NCBI GenBank assembly: GCA_029721515.1 | Contig: CM056559.1 | Span: 19,323,479-19,387,478, forward strand | From: Synanceia verrucosa | Taxonomy: Eukaryota > Chordata > Actinopteri > Perciformes > Synanceiidae | Direction of reading: 5' to 3' | DNA length: 64,000 nt | Shown here: piece after piece, positions 1-13,200 of the stretch | How positions within the stretch are numbered: position 1 is the stretch's first letter | Layout: every line of letters starts with the position of its first letter | The notes under the pieces: model-generated | What the model was told of the DNA's origin: nothing | Seen by the model: only the letters and a program-made list of their open reading frames with translations | The model's database searches: none | Program-made: the position numbers and the translations under genes

Positions 1-25
1 ATATTTATAATGACACAGTGCTCAC

Positions 26-145
26 CTGTGCAGTTTGCCTCATCTGACCAGTCTCTGCAGTCGTTGTCTCCATCACAACGCCATGCCTCGCGGATACAAA
101 CACCTCGTGCACATGTAAACTCTCCTGGGCCACACTGGTGGGACT
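26..145 (-). CDS. sorl1: sorl1 exon 25, LDL-receptor class A repeat 3
   Basis: Residues 1170-1208 plus one base. SHQCGPGEFTCARGVCIREA, then CDGDNDCRDWSDEANCT. The acceptor TTTGTCAG at 146-153 was chosen because it restores frame with exon 24 and gives the conserved HQC start; a nearer CCACCAG would break the frame. Donor GTGAGC. Confidence 0.93.
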
Positions 146-3100
146 CTGACAAATGCATCAACAATACAGTTAGTACTTGCAACATCTCGGTGTGCAGGCT
201 AGCGTACACAACAGGGTTGTTTTCCAAGCAAAGTAAGGGCAACTGACATGTGGGGGTGTTGAAAAGAGAAAGTTCTCTTGGAAATTGTGGTGGAACACTC
301 AAAACAGCTTCACAATACAAGCCATGAATGATGTCCTGCCAGCTCCCAAAAAGCCAAACATAAGGCAGGCAGCACAAGTACAGTGTAGGTACCAAACAGC
401 CTTGCGGCTACCAAGGTTATTATTGCTACTGAAAACAAAGGAAATGATAAAAACTAGAATTGAAAAAAAATCTTTAACTGAAAAAAATAAAAACTATAAT
501 TAAAAGAAAAAAAGACAACTAACTGAAACTATTGTGTCGTTACAAACCTAACTAATACGTATTGAAAATATCACTTCTATTTCTTCTTTGTCAATCTTAG
601 ATTGATATGAAATTTATTTATTTCGCTCTAGCAATTTTAAATGAGCTGACGTCATCGAATGTCACCTCAAGGGCCGTCATTTCTTGTGACTTTAGAGTTT
701 TCAAGTTTGCTCACTCCTGGCTGTCCAAAAATGAGATGTGTGTCATGATTTTTTTTTTTTCACGTGTGTCTTTATTTATTTGTTTTTTTTGAGATTTTGA
801 TTTTTACCAGGCAGGCACATTCCCCGTATTTAACCCCAGCAGCAGTAATACATACAATACACACATTTTGCACTTAAGGCTGCTATGCTGTGGACTATTA
901 TGGTTGTTGTGGACCGTTCGTTGTTCAAGAGTGACTAAATTTTTAAAATGTTATCTTATCTTATCTTATTATTTTACTAAAACTAATAAAAACTTAACAC
1001 AAACAAACAAAATAAAACTTAACTATAATGAAAAATCCAAAACTGTTCTAACTTTGGCAGATCCGCTACAGAGAGCATCAACAGACTGCCTCCTCTGGCA
1101 TCTCATCCTACAGCTGCAAGAGAGTTTGTCTGGGAAAGTGTGAAGCAACCTCAGGCCTGGACTCAACAACCAGAGGCTGGGCTTCTGAGCTGCTGGGAGC
1201 ATCTGTGGTGGCCACGACCAAGCACAATTTTTAAGTATTTGAGTACACTGAGCTGGGAGCCCAAGCTAAAAACAACATGGCTAGAAAGATGTTTGCAGCT
1301 ATATTATTGCTGAGTCACCGTTGAAGTGTTCCAACACTTGTTGACGTAGTTGAGCCTCTAAATAGCGACTGGAACTGGCTAACAGCATTGTTGTGGATGG
1401 AAGAGAAGAGGGTGAAAATAAAATGCTTCACTGTGTCACTGGAAAAAAAAAAAACGAGACTAGCTAAAAATGCAACTGACACTGTGATATGAATATTTTC
1501 CAATGCTATAAATGTATAATTTTCTCTTTATTTCATTGCTAATTATCATCTGTATGATGTGAATAAAACTTCTATTTGTCACGCTGATAATGCATAATGC
1601 TTTCTCCACATTTCTGCTTACCACAGTGCTCCTCATCACTGTTGTCACCACAGTCGTCTTCATGGTCACATTTAAAGGCCAGAGGGATGCAGGAACCTGA
1701 GGCCATGCAGCGAAACTGGTTGGACGGGTCACAGGTCGTGGTGGCTAAGAGTGGACAAAATAATTTGCTCTTCATGCAGAAAAGACATGTATTTACATGT
1801 ATCTACATAACAGGGAAAAAGTGATGTGACTGAAAACTTACGACACTCCTGCTCATCGCTCATGTCTCCACAGTCGTTGTCGCTGTCGCATTTCCAGATG
1901 CTGCTGATGCAGCGGCCGTTAGAGCAGCGGTACTGGTTGGGCAAACAGCTGTGCTCTAATTGGAGGAAAGAAAGGATCACATGCAAACACTAATCAAAAT
2001 CAAGGCCTTATTTCTTATGATATATGTTAATACCACAGGATTATCATGATTCTGCAGTAGTGCTTTTGTCTCACCAGTCTTGATGCAGGTATTGTTTTGG
2101 AGCTGGTAGCCGGTGGGACACTGGCACTGCAGCTCTCCATTGGGCATGGTGACCGTCGGGGCGCCGTCTGGGCAGACACATGTGTGTCGGTGGCCGGGCT
2201 GAGGCAGACACAGCAGGCTGCATGGCTGGTCGGCACAGGCATTATGGCCTGGAAGACAAGAGAGACACTTTTTAGCTCTAACAAAGTGTTTCAAAAGGGG
2301 CTGAAACTCTCCTGTGGTCTCTTAATGTATCCATTTATCTACTGATGATGTTGTTTTTAACTTTCTTTTTGAAATTGAAGGTCTGAAAGAGAGTGAGAGA
2401 GACCCAGTTTCTACATATCTGTTAAAAAATAATGATTCCTGTTTGCGTTCCTCACCTCTGTTCTTCCCCTTATAGAAGATCTTCAGATCCATGACACCAG
2501 TTAGCCTGCCGACAATTAGCTCATTGCTCTGGGAACCAGCTTTTGGGGCTTTGAAGATCCCCATTCTGGACCAGTCATCCCAGTACAGGTCATTCTGAAA
2601 ACAGCACAACACAAGCTTGTGAAAAAGTACTCAATGTGAGGACTAACACATGAAAATTTAATGGTGGAGAAATATTTTGGAGACAAGTGTTTTTTTAAAT
2701 TTTGAATTTGTCGTCTCACTTTGAAGACGGCAATGGCGTACGGGTGGGGCAGTCCCTCCAGGAGAACGCTCCTCTGGCCTCCGCTGAAGTCGGCTCTTTC
2801 GATGCGGTCGCTGTAGGCTTCGGTCCAGTAGAGCCAGCGGTCGTCAGCCGTGATGCCGTTGGGCCAGCGGACACCCTCTGACACCACGCAGGACACACTG
2901 GTTCCATCCATGTAGCTCCGGTAAACACCAGCCGCTCTGTCTCCCCAGTCAGTCCAGAACATCAGACTGAAGGATTAAATATCATTAATTAAACTATATA
3001 TAGTACTAAAAGTATTTCACTGAATTCACGGAAAAATAGTGCATTGCCTCATTATGGAAGACAAAAACATCTTAAGGAGTTTGACATGAAAACATCCACT

Positions 3101-6100
3101 TTAACCTGGAGATTCATCAAATATTTGGCTGTACAATGACAAATAATTCCATTCTGCATGGTTTCTTTCCTTACAAATACAAGAGTCACTGACTTTACTT
3201 GGTCTTAATAAGAGTCTGTTGGTCTATGTAAAGGTCGAAGAGAGGTGAAAGTCTCCATAACTTGACAACATAAGTTATGGATCATGACATAACCAAAAAT
3301 GTGAACAATAATTCAAGTTATACTTATTGTTACTTATTCCTGTAAACAATAATTTAGATACATATATTTTTTATGTTTCTTCTATAAAAGACCAAGCAGT
3401 CGGCTTTAAATTGATAGCAGGTCAGGTGTTTTGGTTTCTGGTGATGCTGTGAATACATATATACATACATATTTAGATTACAGATTAACTGGCATGAAAA
3501 AGAACTCAATAATTTTGTCGGCCTTGATTTATTGCCATGTGCATTTGTTTTCTTCGTCTCTCTCTACCAAACAGGTTAGATAACACGAAGGCTCACTCTG
3601 TCCATCTTTCTCAACACCTGGGCACACTGGTCCCATAGAGAATGAATGGAGCGAGCCCTCCTGTCAGTCATGCAGTCCAATTAAAATGATAAATACTCTT
3701 AAGAAATTAAAATGTATTACTTTTGTAAGGGTGCACTTGCATTATTATGTCATATTGTCATTATATTAGTGAAAAAATGGTCTCAAAATAATATTGACAA
3801 TAATATTGTTTATTTGCAATAAGTGGTGGGACAATGTATCGTCCAGCAAAATGTTGTTGTGACAGGCATACTCAGTGGTACAGTATTATATCATACTGTG
3901 TGTACCTCTCTCCAGGCAGCAGGACCAGAGCTCTGGGATGTTCCAGGATGGAGGAGTTGAGCAGAGTGTGACGCAGGTCGCCATCAGGATTAGACACCTT
4001 CAGACGCAACAACAGTGAAGCTTTTCAGAGCAGAAATGATTTCAGGTTGTGCATTTTCTATTTGTCCAACTCCCATGAACACACAACAACCCTTATTTGG
4101 AGTCACAGCTGCTGGTCTAACTGCATCCACATTTAGCTGGATGGGAATTAACATACAAGTCTGAACAAGATAAGATAAGCTAATCCTTTATTAGTCCCAG
4201 CCAACAGGGGAAATTTACTGTGTTACAGCAGCGGCTAGTGCAACATTACAATAAGGACCCAATAAGAAGCAGTGTTATCAGTAAACAAGTGTATAAAGTA
4301 GAAAATTGAGTTAAAATAAGTAGATACCAAAGGTAAGTAAGTAAACAAATGTATCTTAGAATAAATATGTGCAGGACTAATAACAATAATACAGATAAAT
4401 AAACAATGTATAAATACCTCAATCCTCTGCGCTCCAGCATCAACCCAGTACAGCAGTCTACTGATGGGGTCAAAGGTCAGCGCCTCCACATTCTGCAGAT
4501 CTTTCCTCACTACAACCTCCTGACCTGTGCTGCCGTTCAGACACAGACGCTGAGGACAGAGACAGCTGACAGTTAGCACTGGAGCACTTCACATAAGAGC
4601 TGCAAGCTGCTGTTTCAGCTCGCTGCCACTTCTCATCTGACAGACAATAACTCCACGAATTCAAGCTAGAGGTACCGCCTCGTTTTTCTGCATCCACCAA
4701 CCAGTTGAGACACAGTTTACATCCTTGTGTGTCTAAAATGTCATAACTGTGCCGCATTAGCATATGAGTGGTGCAGTGATTAGTGCTGTCACCTCACAGC
4801 AAGAGGGACAACCTCTCCAGCTTCCTCCCACAGTCCAAAGACAAGTCATGCAAGTTGGGTTCATTGTGATAGCATGATTGTTTGTGGTTGTCTCTCTCAG
4901 TGTCGGCCCTGTGATGGTCAGGTGACCCGGGGTGTGACCCACCTACACCGAATGTGAGCTGACACACAGCACTTCCTGCATTGGCCTTGCTCGGCTAAAA
5001 ATGTAACCAAAATGATCTAAAAGATATTTGAGTGAGAAAAATTATGATCGCAGTGTTTCTTCAGAATTCATACGATCACTTCACAAGTAAGCAAAACATC
5101 CAGCTCAGCAGGATGGCTTTTTAAAAAGGTGGATGGTAAACTAATTCTTGAATGTCTCACTAACCTGTATGGTGTCCAGTGAGATGTCGGCCCAGTACAG
5201 GCAATTCCTGTCATAGTCAAAGTCCAGAGCCACAGCCTCCCTGAGGCCAGCCAGAGGCAGGGCCTGGTCCGTGCCCGTGGCCAGGTCGTAGCGATGGATG
5301 GAGTTCCTCACCGCGTAGAGTATGAACTCGTTACTCTCTGAAAAGAGAGAAGACACTTTCACATGCCAATCATATCATGGGGATTTATTAAACTGCGTAA
5401 ACGAACCTCCAATGTTAAGATGTAGGGCTTTTAGTTTCAGGACTCTCTTAACTGGCTGCTGCTAGTTTGTTAATCTTTTACTTAATTACTGTATTCCTTT
5501 ACCTTGTATGTGGCTGTCTGTTCCTTTTGTATTTTTATGTAGGTACTGAGTGACTGCTGTAAAAGCAGTCAAGTTCCTCAGATGTGTAGACATACCTGGT
5601 CAATGAAGCTGATTCTGATTTAAACATAAGAGTAGTATAAGGACTATTACAGACAGGAGTAGTAACATTTAAGAACAACTTTCAGTCGCAGGATTAATCA
5701 AATGTATGACTTATGACTAGGTTTACCTCCAACAGGACAAGGCAGCATCTCTCCATCCAACCGGGACTCTACATCACCTCCACTACAGCTGTCGCCTGGC
5801 ACCCTCCTATAGCTGCAGCAGGTAGAGTTTTCCTCAGTTCACAGCTTGGTGGCGCTCTCACCAAACACATCTAATGACAGCAACATCAGCTCTCTCCACA
5901 TCAGCAACAAAGCCAGAGAGACCAAAGGCTGCTTTGCACTCTGGGGGAATTCTCAGATAATGAAAATGCATGAAAAGTATAAAAAGGTAATGACTGTGGG
6001 TCCTAATTATGTTATAAAACCCGACAGACAGACAGAAAAACAAGTGATTCATTCTCTCTTCTGTTCCAGTGCTTGAGTTTGAAAAAACAAGTCTGTGGTT

Positions 6101-7262
6101 CTGGATGTGGTCAAGTTAGAGTCTGTGGAGCCCCAGGAAATAGTCTTAAGAAAAGAAAAAAAAAAAAAAAAAAAAACAACAAACAAACAAAAAATACCCC
6201 CCTCAAAACTCAAAAGGAATGAACCTTACCATATGCAAATGCATGTAAATGTGAATCCACTACCACTGCAGATGCCAACATTATGCTAATAATCTACACA
6301 AAAGAATCCCAGACTGCATATTTCTCCTGTGTAACGTCAGGTATACGCAGCTTACCCTTTGCTACGGCGGTAGGTGGTACCGACAGGACATGGCACTGGA
6401 GGAGCATAGAGGTCACCTGAGAACTCAGGGTCAGGTACGCACACCTGCAGAGACAAGTCCTCACTCAGCTTGAAGCCGTAGTCACTGGAATAAAAGGAGG
6501 AGGACAGAGGTCATTCTGGAGAAAATACCACTTTGAATTAAATACTGTTGTGCTGCACGTCACTTTCTACGAACTACAAAAATCACACAAAGTGTTCTGC
6601 CATTTCTGCAGCTTTAGATTTAATCCAATAAACAAACAAAAGCAAACTATAGGCCGACACCACATGACATTAAGACAGCTGTCTTATTCTGTCCAGCTGT
6701 TTGGTCAAATCCTGCGTGTCTTATTACTGTCCACAACACCAGAAATATACTAGTCAATACCAATACCACTGATTCCAACATTTCCTTTTGTACTGACTAT
6801 TTTTTATTCATATATGTATGTATGTATGTATGCCTCTACAGTGGTGTAGTCTAGTTTATTCTAGTGGGTATACTCTGACCCCATGTGTGGCTGCATAAAG
6901 TACACAGGGATTTTAGCTCCATGAAAAGAAATGTTACTGGTTCCCCCTCAGTGGAAAATTTTAGTGATATTTTTGACTATAATTCCCATATTCCTGAAAA
7001 GAACATGACGGTTACTTGGTAGGGTAAGCACTGAATGAATAAATCCTGAGTTTTCTTCAGAAATATAATATGTGGAGCATATATGTGGAGAAAAGTGAGC
7101 TAGCTTATAAACTATGGACCAAGTTAGAACTATCCAACAGGCTAATGTTCCAGAACTTTCCATCACATGAACCACTAACAGACCCACCTTGATTATGAAA
7201 GAACTGGGTGACAAACTGTTGACCCTTCACATGCTGACACGTATCCTTGTGCATTTGTAGTG

Positions 7263-7299
<37 letters not shown>

Positions 7300-10200
7300 T
7301 ATATATATATAGATATATATGTGGGTGTGTGTGTGTATTGCTTGGAGCAGGTGGACAGCTCTTACACACTGCACCTTTAAAAGTCCTATTAAGTCCAACA
7401 TATGTGTCACAGACAGACTCCAAGGATGATAAAAGGAGCAGGAGGGCACACCTGAGCTCCATCTGTGATGTCACATCAGGAGAATACAGAACATTTCTGT
7501 TATTATGAGCTGCAGATAAGACGGTGTGAGCGGAGATCATTGTGTTTCTCTTTAAAAATCCAAATAGTCTAACGTGGTTCCTTTCAGCCTGATGCATAAA
7601 CACAGCACTGTTTCCATCACAGACACTAAGAGGACACGGACAAGATGTCAACAACAAACATTCATGAATATGTTTTTTTTTGTGCATGCGTGGGCCTCTA
7701 ACCATTCGTAGTCTTGACGTGCACAGGAGCAGTTGGAGTTGGTGATGGGCCGGTCGAAGTCCTCTCCGTTAAAACACGTAGCATGGGGAGCTCTTCTCTT
7801 GAACGTCACCTCTCTGCCCAGCAGACACTCGTTGCCATGCTCATCTGAGGGAGACCAGCGCTTGTAGTCGGCGTCAGAACACGGCACACCTGGCGGAAAA
7901 AAGGAAAAACTATTGGTATTTCACACTGACGTGGTACTCAGGGTTACTTGCTAATGTTGTTGGTCCATTGGTCTTCCATTTCCTTCTCCTCCAGCCCAGT
8001 GGAGGACATTCAGGTGATGAAACACACATCTGGTAGCCTTAATATATAAGTCGATGAGTCCTGACAACATGCTTTTCTCTCCTTTTCGAACTCCACTACT
8101 TTGGATTTTGCAAGAATTAGCACAGCAATTTCTGGCTACCAAATCTGTGATATGACAAGTTGTGTTTATTATAGCTCCTTTAACTACAGTAGTACTGCAA
8201 AAAACAGTCTCCATGTCCAAATTTGACTTGTGCTACATTTTCAACAATTGTTAAACAACAAATTTCTTCATTGTAAATTAGGCTTAAGGCACTTTATGAA
8301 AAACACATTAATTAATTTTCTGATACTGTAGATTTCACTGTTGTTCCTTTAGTCATAGCCTATCGTAGCAACACGTCGTGACTTATTTTAGCCAACATGC
8401 TAAAAATTATAAATGTGATGCTACACGGTGTTAAACTTATTTTTTGGGTACCTATGTGAATTAACTTACATTACAAGTTAACATGAACACTATATTTAAT
8501 GTAGCATTATTAAGTATTGTAGTTCTTTCTTTAGATCTGTTTGCAGTAATTATAAAAAAAACCACTGCACTAGTGTACAATCAAACTGCAATTTGCGCAC
8601 TTTCTCTATATACTGCACATTATTATTTTATTATATGTTCTATATTATATCATAAAATATATATTTCTGTACATATTTTAAATACTATATGTTATATATT
8701 ATATAAGAGACTTCTGTATATACTGTTAATACCATATGCTATATATTGTATTAGGCCTATACAATAAATACTGTAAATTCTTCCATAACACACACTCCTG
8801 CATATGTTTGTACTATTTGCATTATCATTTATTTATTTACAATCTGCGTTTCATTACTCGTTACTGTACTGGTGATGTGTGTAATGACAATCAAGTAAAA
8901 AGAAATCTAATCTATACAAAGTGATTGTCAATCACAGCACAGAGACACCAGATAATCACAGGCAGAACAAAGCTGGTGGGGAATAAAATAAACTGAGAGA
9001 CAGAAAAATGTAAACAAATGTAATGTTAAGTGAATAGAGTAAACAATTTGGTGTATTATGAGTTGGTATGGCCGTCTTGGTCGCGCTACTCTTCACAGTC
9101 TTTGTTTCAAACATGATTCACATCAGATCACTGCTTGTGACTGGCCCGGCACATCTCAGGCCACTGCAAATCTGTCCAAAGTGGAGCGGGATCGAACGCA
9201 GCAAATAAATCGTGAACTTCACCTAAAGCATTAAGCCCTCTGTTGAGTACCTCAGCTGAAGCATTAGCTTATAAATAGCTGTTGTGAGCTGAGGATCTCT
9301 ACATAAAAGCTCTACACCTCCTCATTCTCCAACCTACCCAGAACGTCTGAGGTGTTGACCTGCAGGATGAGCCAGCTGTGCCTCTGGTCGGCGTAGGAGC
9401 CGAAGATGGTGAAGATGGTGCTCTTCTCCCCGGGCTCAGTCAGCAGCTGGTAAACATACACCTCCCTGTCTGAGAACTGAAAGTCGGTCCACGTCTCTCC
9501 TTCATTGGTGCTAAACCTGATGGGGCAAAATTTAAGTAAGCAACAACAATATGAGCCCCCATACTCCTCATGTGTTTGTAATAAAACAGCCTTCCCACAC
9601 ATTCTGTTATGAAACAACAGCGAAACAGGAAAGACTGATACGAAGGTAATATGGGAGCATGTCAGGAAATTTCATTGGCGGATTTAAACCAGTTATATTG
9701 GCGTTTATATATGAAGGAAAAAACACAAGTAAATCCTCTCTGCATGTAAACAAGGTCAGTTGTTCACCTGCACATCATGAATATGAATAGCCTTCAATGC
9801 TGGCTAGCAGAGAGGTGAGATATCACATATATTACATTACATTTTATACTCTGTTTACTGAGGGATGGCTCTTTCACACAATCTTCTCCGGCTGACTAAT
9901 GAGCACATCCACCGTTTATGTGCTTCACTCCCCAGATCTCCTCAAGCTGTTTGGGGATTTCAAATGGAAACCTTCCAATCACAAACTGGCAGCTTGTGGT
10001 TTTATGTTTGGAGCTTTTTTTGCTTACAGAGAAATTGAAATGGGTTATGCTTCTGAACTAAAATTAGATAACAGACTGCGGAGGACTAGAGTTTGCCTGT
10101 AACATGACTGGTTGGCCCAGTGTTGAGATTTCTTCAGATTCATCAGCATAGTGGACGCCATCGATTAAACATTTACATTAGTTTGCATAACGTGCAGTAG

Positions 10201-13200
10201 CGCACTGCAAGAATGGCTGTGTCCTGCCAAAGCAAGGATTCCCCCAAGGATCTGCAGCTAGCAAACCTCAGTCATGATCCGTTTCTTCATCGTATCCACA
10301 TTAACAATCATTTCTGCACTGCTGCTGTTATGATAGCATCACGTTACAACATGCCAAAACATTATTCTGCCATTTCTTATTTTCTTTTTACTTTAAAGTC
10401 CAGATGGATGCATTGTTTCAGATCTACTTTTACATTAACACATCACAACTGACTCATTGTTGACTACTTGTTTAACAAAGTGACCACAAGTTCACAGACT
10501 GGCCAAGCACAGTTCAGCCATTTGAGTCGTCTTTTTGTCACGGAGGAACATTTAAACTTACTTGAGGTGTGTGGTGGCGCCTCCTTGTGCGATGGCCATC
10601 AGGATACCACCGTGGTCACCCCATGTGTAGAAATGAGGGCCTGCCAGTGCCTGGACATAGAAAACATGTTTGGTGACCCACTAGAATAATATACACAATA
10701 GGCCAGAGAAGTTCACTGCAAATAAATAACTGCACTTTTTATTTCTGAGTGGGACAGAACACAATAGGAATTAATTCTATTCAGCAGTGAATCATTATAA
10801 TGATGAAAACATGTTTGATTAGATAGAAGGGTAAAAAAGGACTGAATTTAAAAAAAAAAAATACTGTGAAGTACACGCAGGTTAAGTTAGAGAGCTGATG
10901 CTCATGTTTATCTCTACCACTTTATAAGCACTTCTTCTTGTTTTCTGTATCTTTTCTGACCTCTCTCCAGCGGGCTCCAGCGCTGCTGGATACATACACA
11001 TTGGGCTTGTTGGCCAAGTTTCTGCCGACAGATCCTGCAATCAGAGGACAAAAAGGAATTTCACACACATACACACTCACATTTCAGTTTTTTTTCCCTG
11101 AATACTACAAACCTAATGTGACCACTGCTTTTGCTTTCTCTTATGGAAAATGTAACTCAAGAAGTCAAACCATAGCATTCAACTTTTCAAGCGTCTGTCC
11201 TTTGTATGCACTGAATAATACTTTCCTCTGACAGTGCTTTGTTATTTAAGGCAGATCAATGAAAATAATTTGCTGAAGCTGAAAATCAAGGGGATGAAAT
11301 GGAAACTCAACGTCCTTTCTTTTAACCTGTAGTTTTTCCGAAATCTAATGAGACTAAGATATAAAAGATGAGGGTCCAGCATTTTCTTTTGATCCTTAGC
11401 AGTCATGGTGGTGTACAAGAGGTACTAGTAAAGCTCTTTGGCAGCGTTGGGGGTACCACGTCTATGAATAACTACCCCGACACTGGTCTTGGGTAACCTT
11501 TGTCAGTTGGGTCATTTGTCTGGTAGTGATTCATGGTTCAGGGCTTGTGTGAGATTTAATGATATTGACACCAATGTCAAAAATCACCCCACAGGGAGCA
11601 TGAAGCAGGCATCCAGTGGATGTTTGGCTGCATAAATAAGCACGTTCTCTTGCTGGTGAGCTTGAGGCAAAGTAAGGTGATCACAGCAGTCCAGCCTTTT
11701 GTGCAACTACAGATTTTTTTTTACTGAAGGCTTTAAAATAAAGGAACAAGAGACAGTACTGGGTAGATGGAAAAGAGATGCTGAGGAAAGAGAGTTTGGA
11801 AGTGGAGTCGTTTTTTTTTTATTATTATTATTTAGCCACGAAAAAGGGAAGGAGGTGAAAAGACAGAGAGATTTAGGATGAATCTTTGACGATGCTGAAC
11901 AGGTTGAACTGTGTTGAGCTGGGAAATACACACATGATGATCCATCCATCCTTTCATCCATCAAGAGCAATGACTTGATGAATGCCAGCAGTGTCTGTCT
12001 TCGACACATAAGACCAGACTGACACCTTAATGAAGTTCAAGATTAGAATGAGAGCATCAAGGCTGTTGTGTCTCTGAAATAAATTACACTCTGTCTCGGT
12101 GTAAAACAGGCTAATGACTCTCATTAAATATCATCACACCAGAGACAATAAACAGATGCTCCAAAGAGAAACTCTGCCACTGTGCAGATATAAAACTGAC
12201 AAGCACAAACATGCCTTCATTGTGGATGTGTGCTTAATACAATTCTACTGCTATCACCTTTTGAAGAGGAATTCAACACCAGACTGAAAAGCAGAGTTTT
12301 GCCTCCCTGGCTAGCACCTTTTCCTGGGGTGTGGGCTCAGTCGTTGCCATGTGGAGAGCCATGTGGAAGCTTTGAGTTCCGTACAGAGAATGTTTAAAGA
12401 CAAATGCTGATATTTTTAGGCTGCAAATATGTTCTGGCAAAATGAAAGAAGCACTTTAGAAGGGAGGACTCATACAGCATGAATCAGCGGTTCCTCAAGG
12501 AGAAACATTATCTTTGAATATTTGATGAACATGGAATTAACAATGACAAAAAGAAGAGAAATAATCATGCATCAATCATGTCTATTAAATGTATAATGTA
12601 TAGTGTTCATGTATAATAAATAACAATCAATGCCATGATGTTGTATCTCATTCATGTAGATTATGTAGAGTAGATATTATGTAAGAGTAAGGAGTGCTTA
12701 GTATAAATTAAATTCAAATGCTCTGTTTGTACATACTGAATTATGTTTTTTTTATATGATATAATGATTTGCTCCATAAAAACCAAACAATCGTATTGCA
12801 TCGACTCATTAGGGGGTTTCAGTTTATCGTTAATGCGTCGTATCGAGATGCGTGTCGAATCGGCCTCAGTGATGTCGAAATACACCCTAGTGTAGAGGGA
12901 TATACGAGCGGTTCATTCAGGCTCACGTGTATGTAAACACGTCTGTGCAGTCTGTTTATGTACATGCCTGTCTGTATTCATGAGTAGGTTTGACCCAATG
13001 AGGGCCCCCTGGGTGCTGCAGCAATAATTAGCCCATCTGTTTGAGAGCGATAACGAAGTGAATGGAGCCGGTCCTCCTCTCTTTCTCTCTCATTATCTAA
13101 TAAGAATTTAATTAGAGGCTGGGTGCACGGGAAGCAGCCTCCTAGACACTGGAGAGGCTCATCAAATCAATGCTTTCCATCAGGTGTGAAGAGGCAGAGA

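Noticed and set aside
7193..7705. A 170-codon minus-strand open frame
   Set aside because: It runs through an AT/GT microsatellite and intron DNA with no domain; the neighbouring sorl1 exons explain the region.
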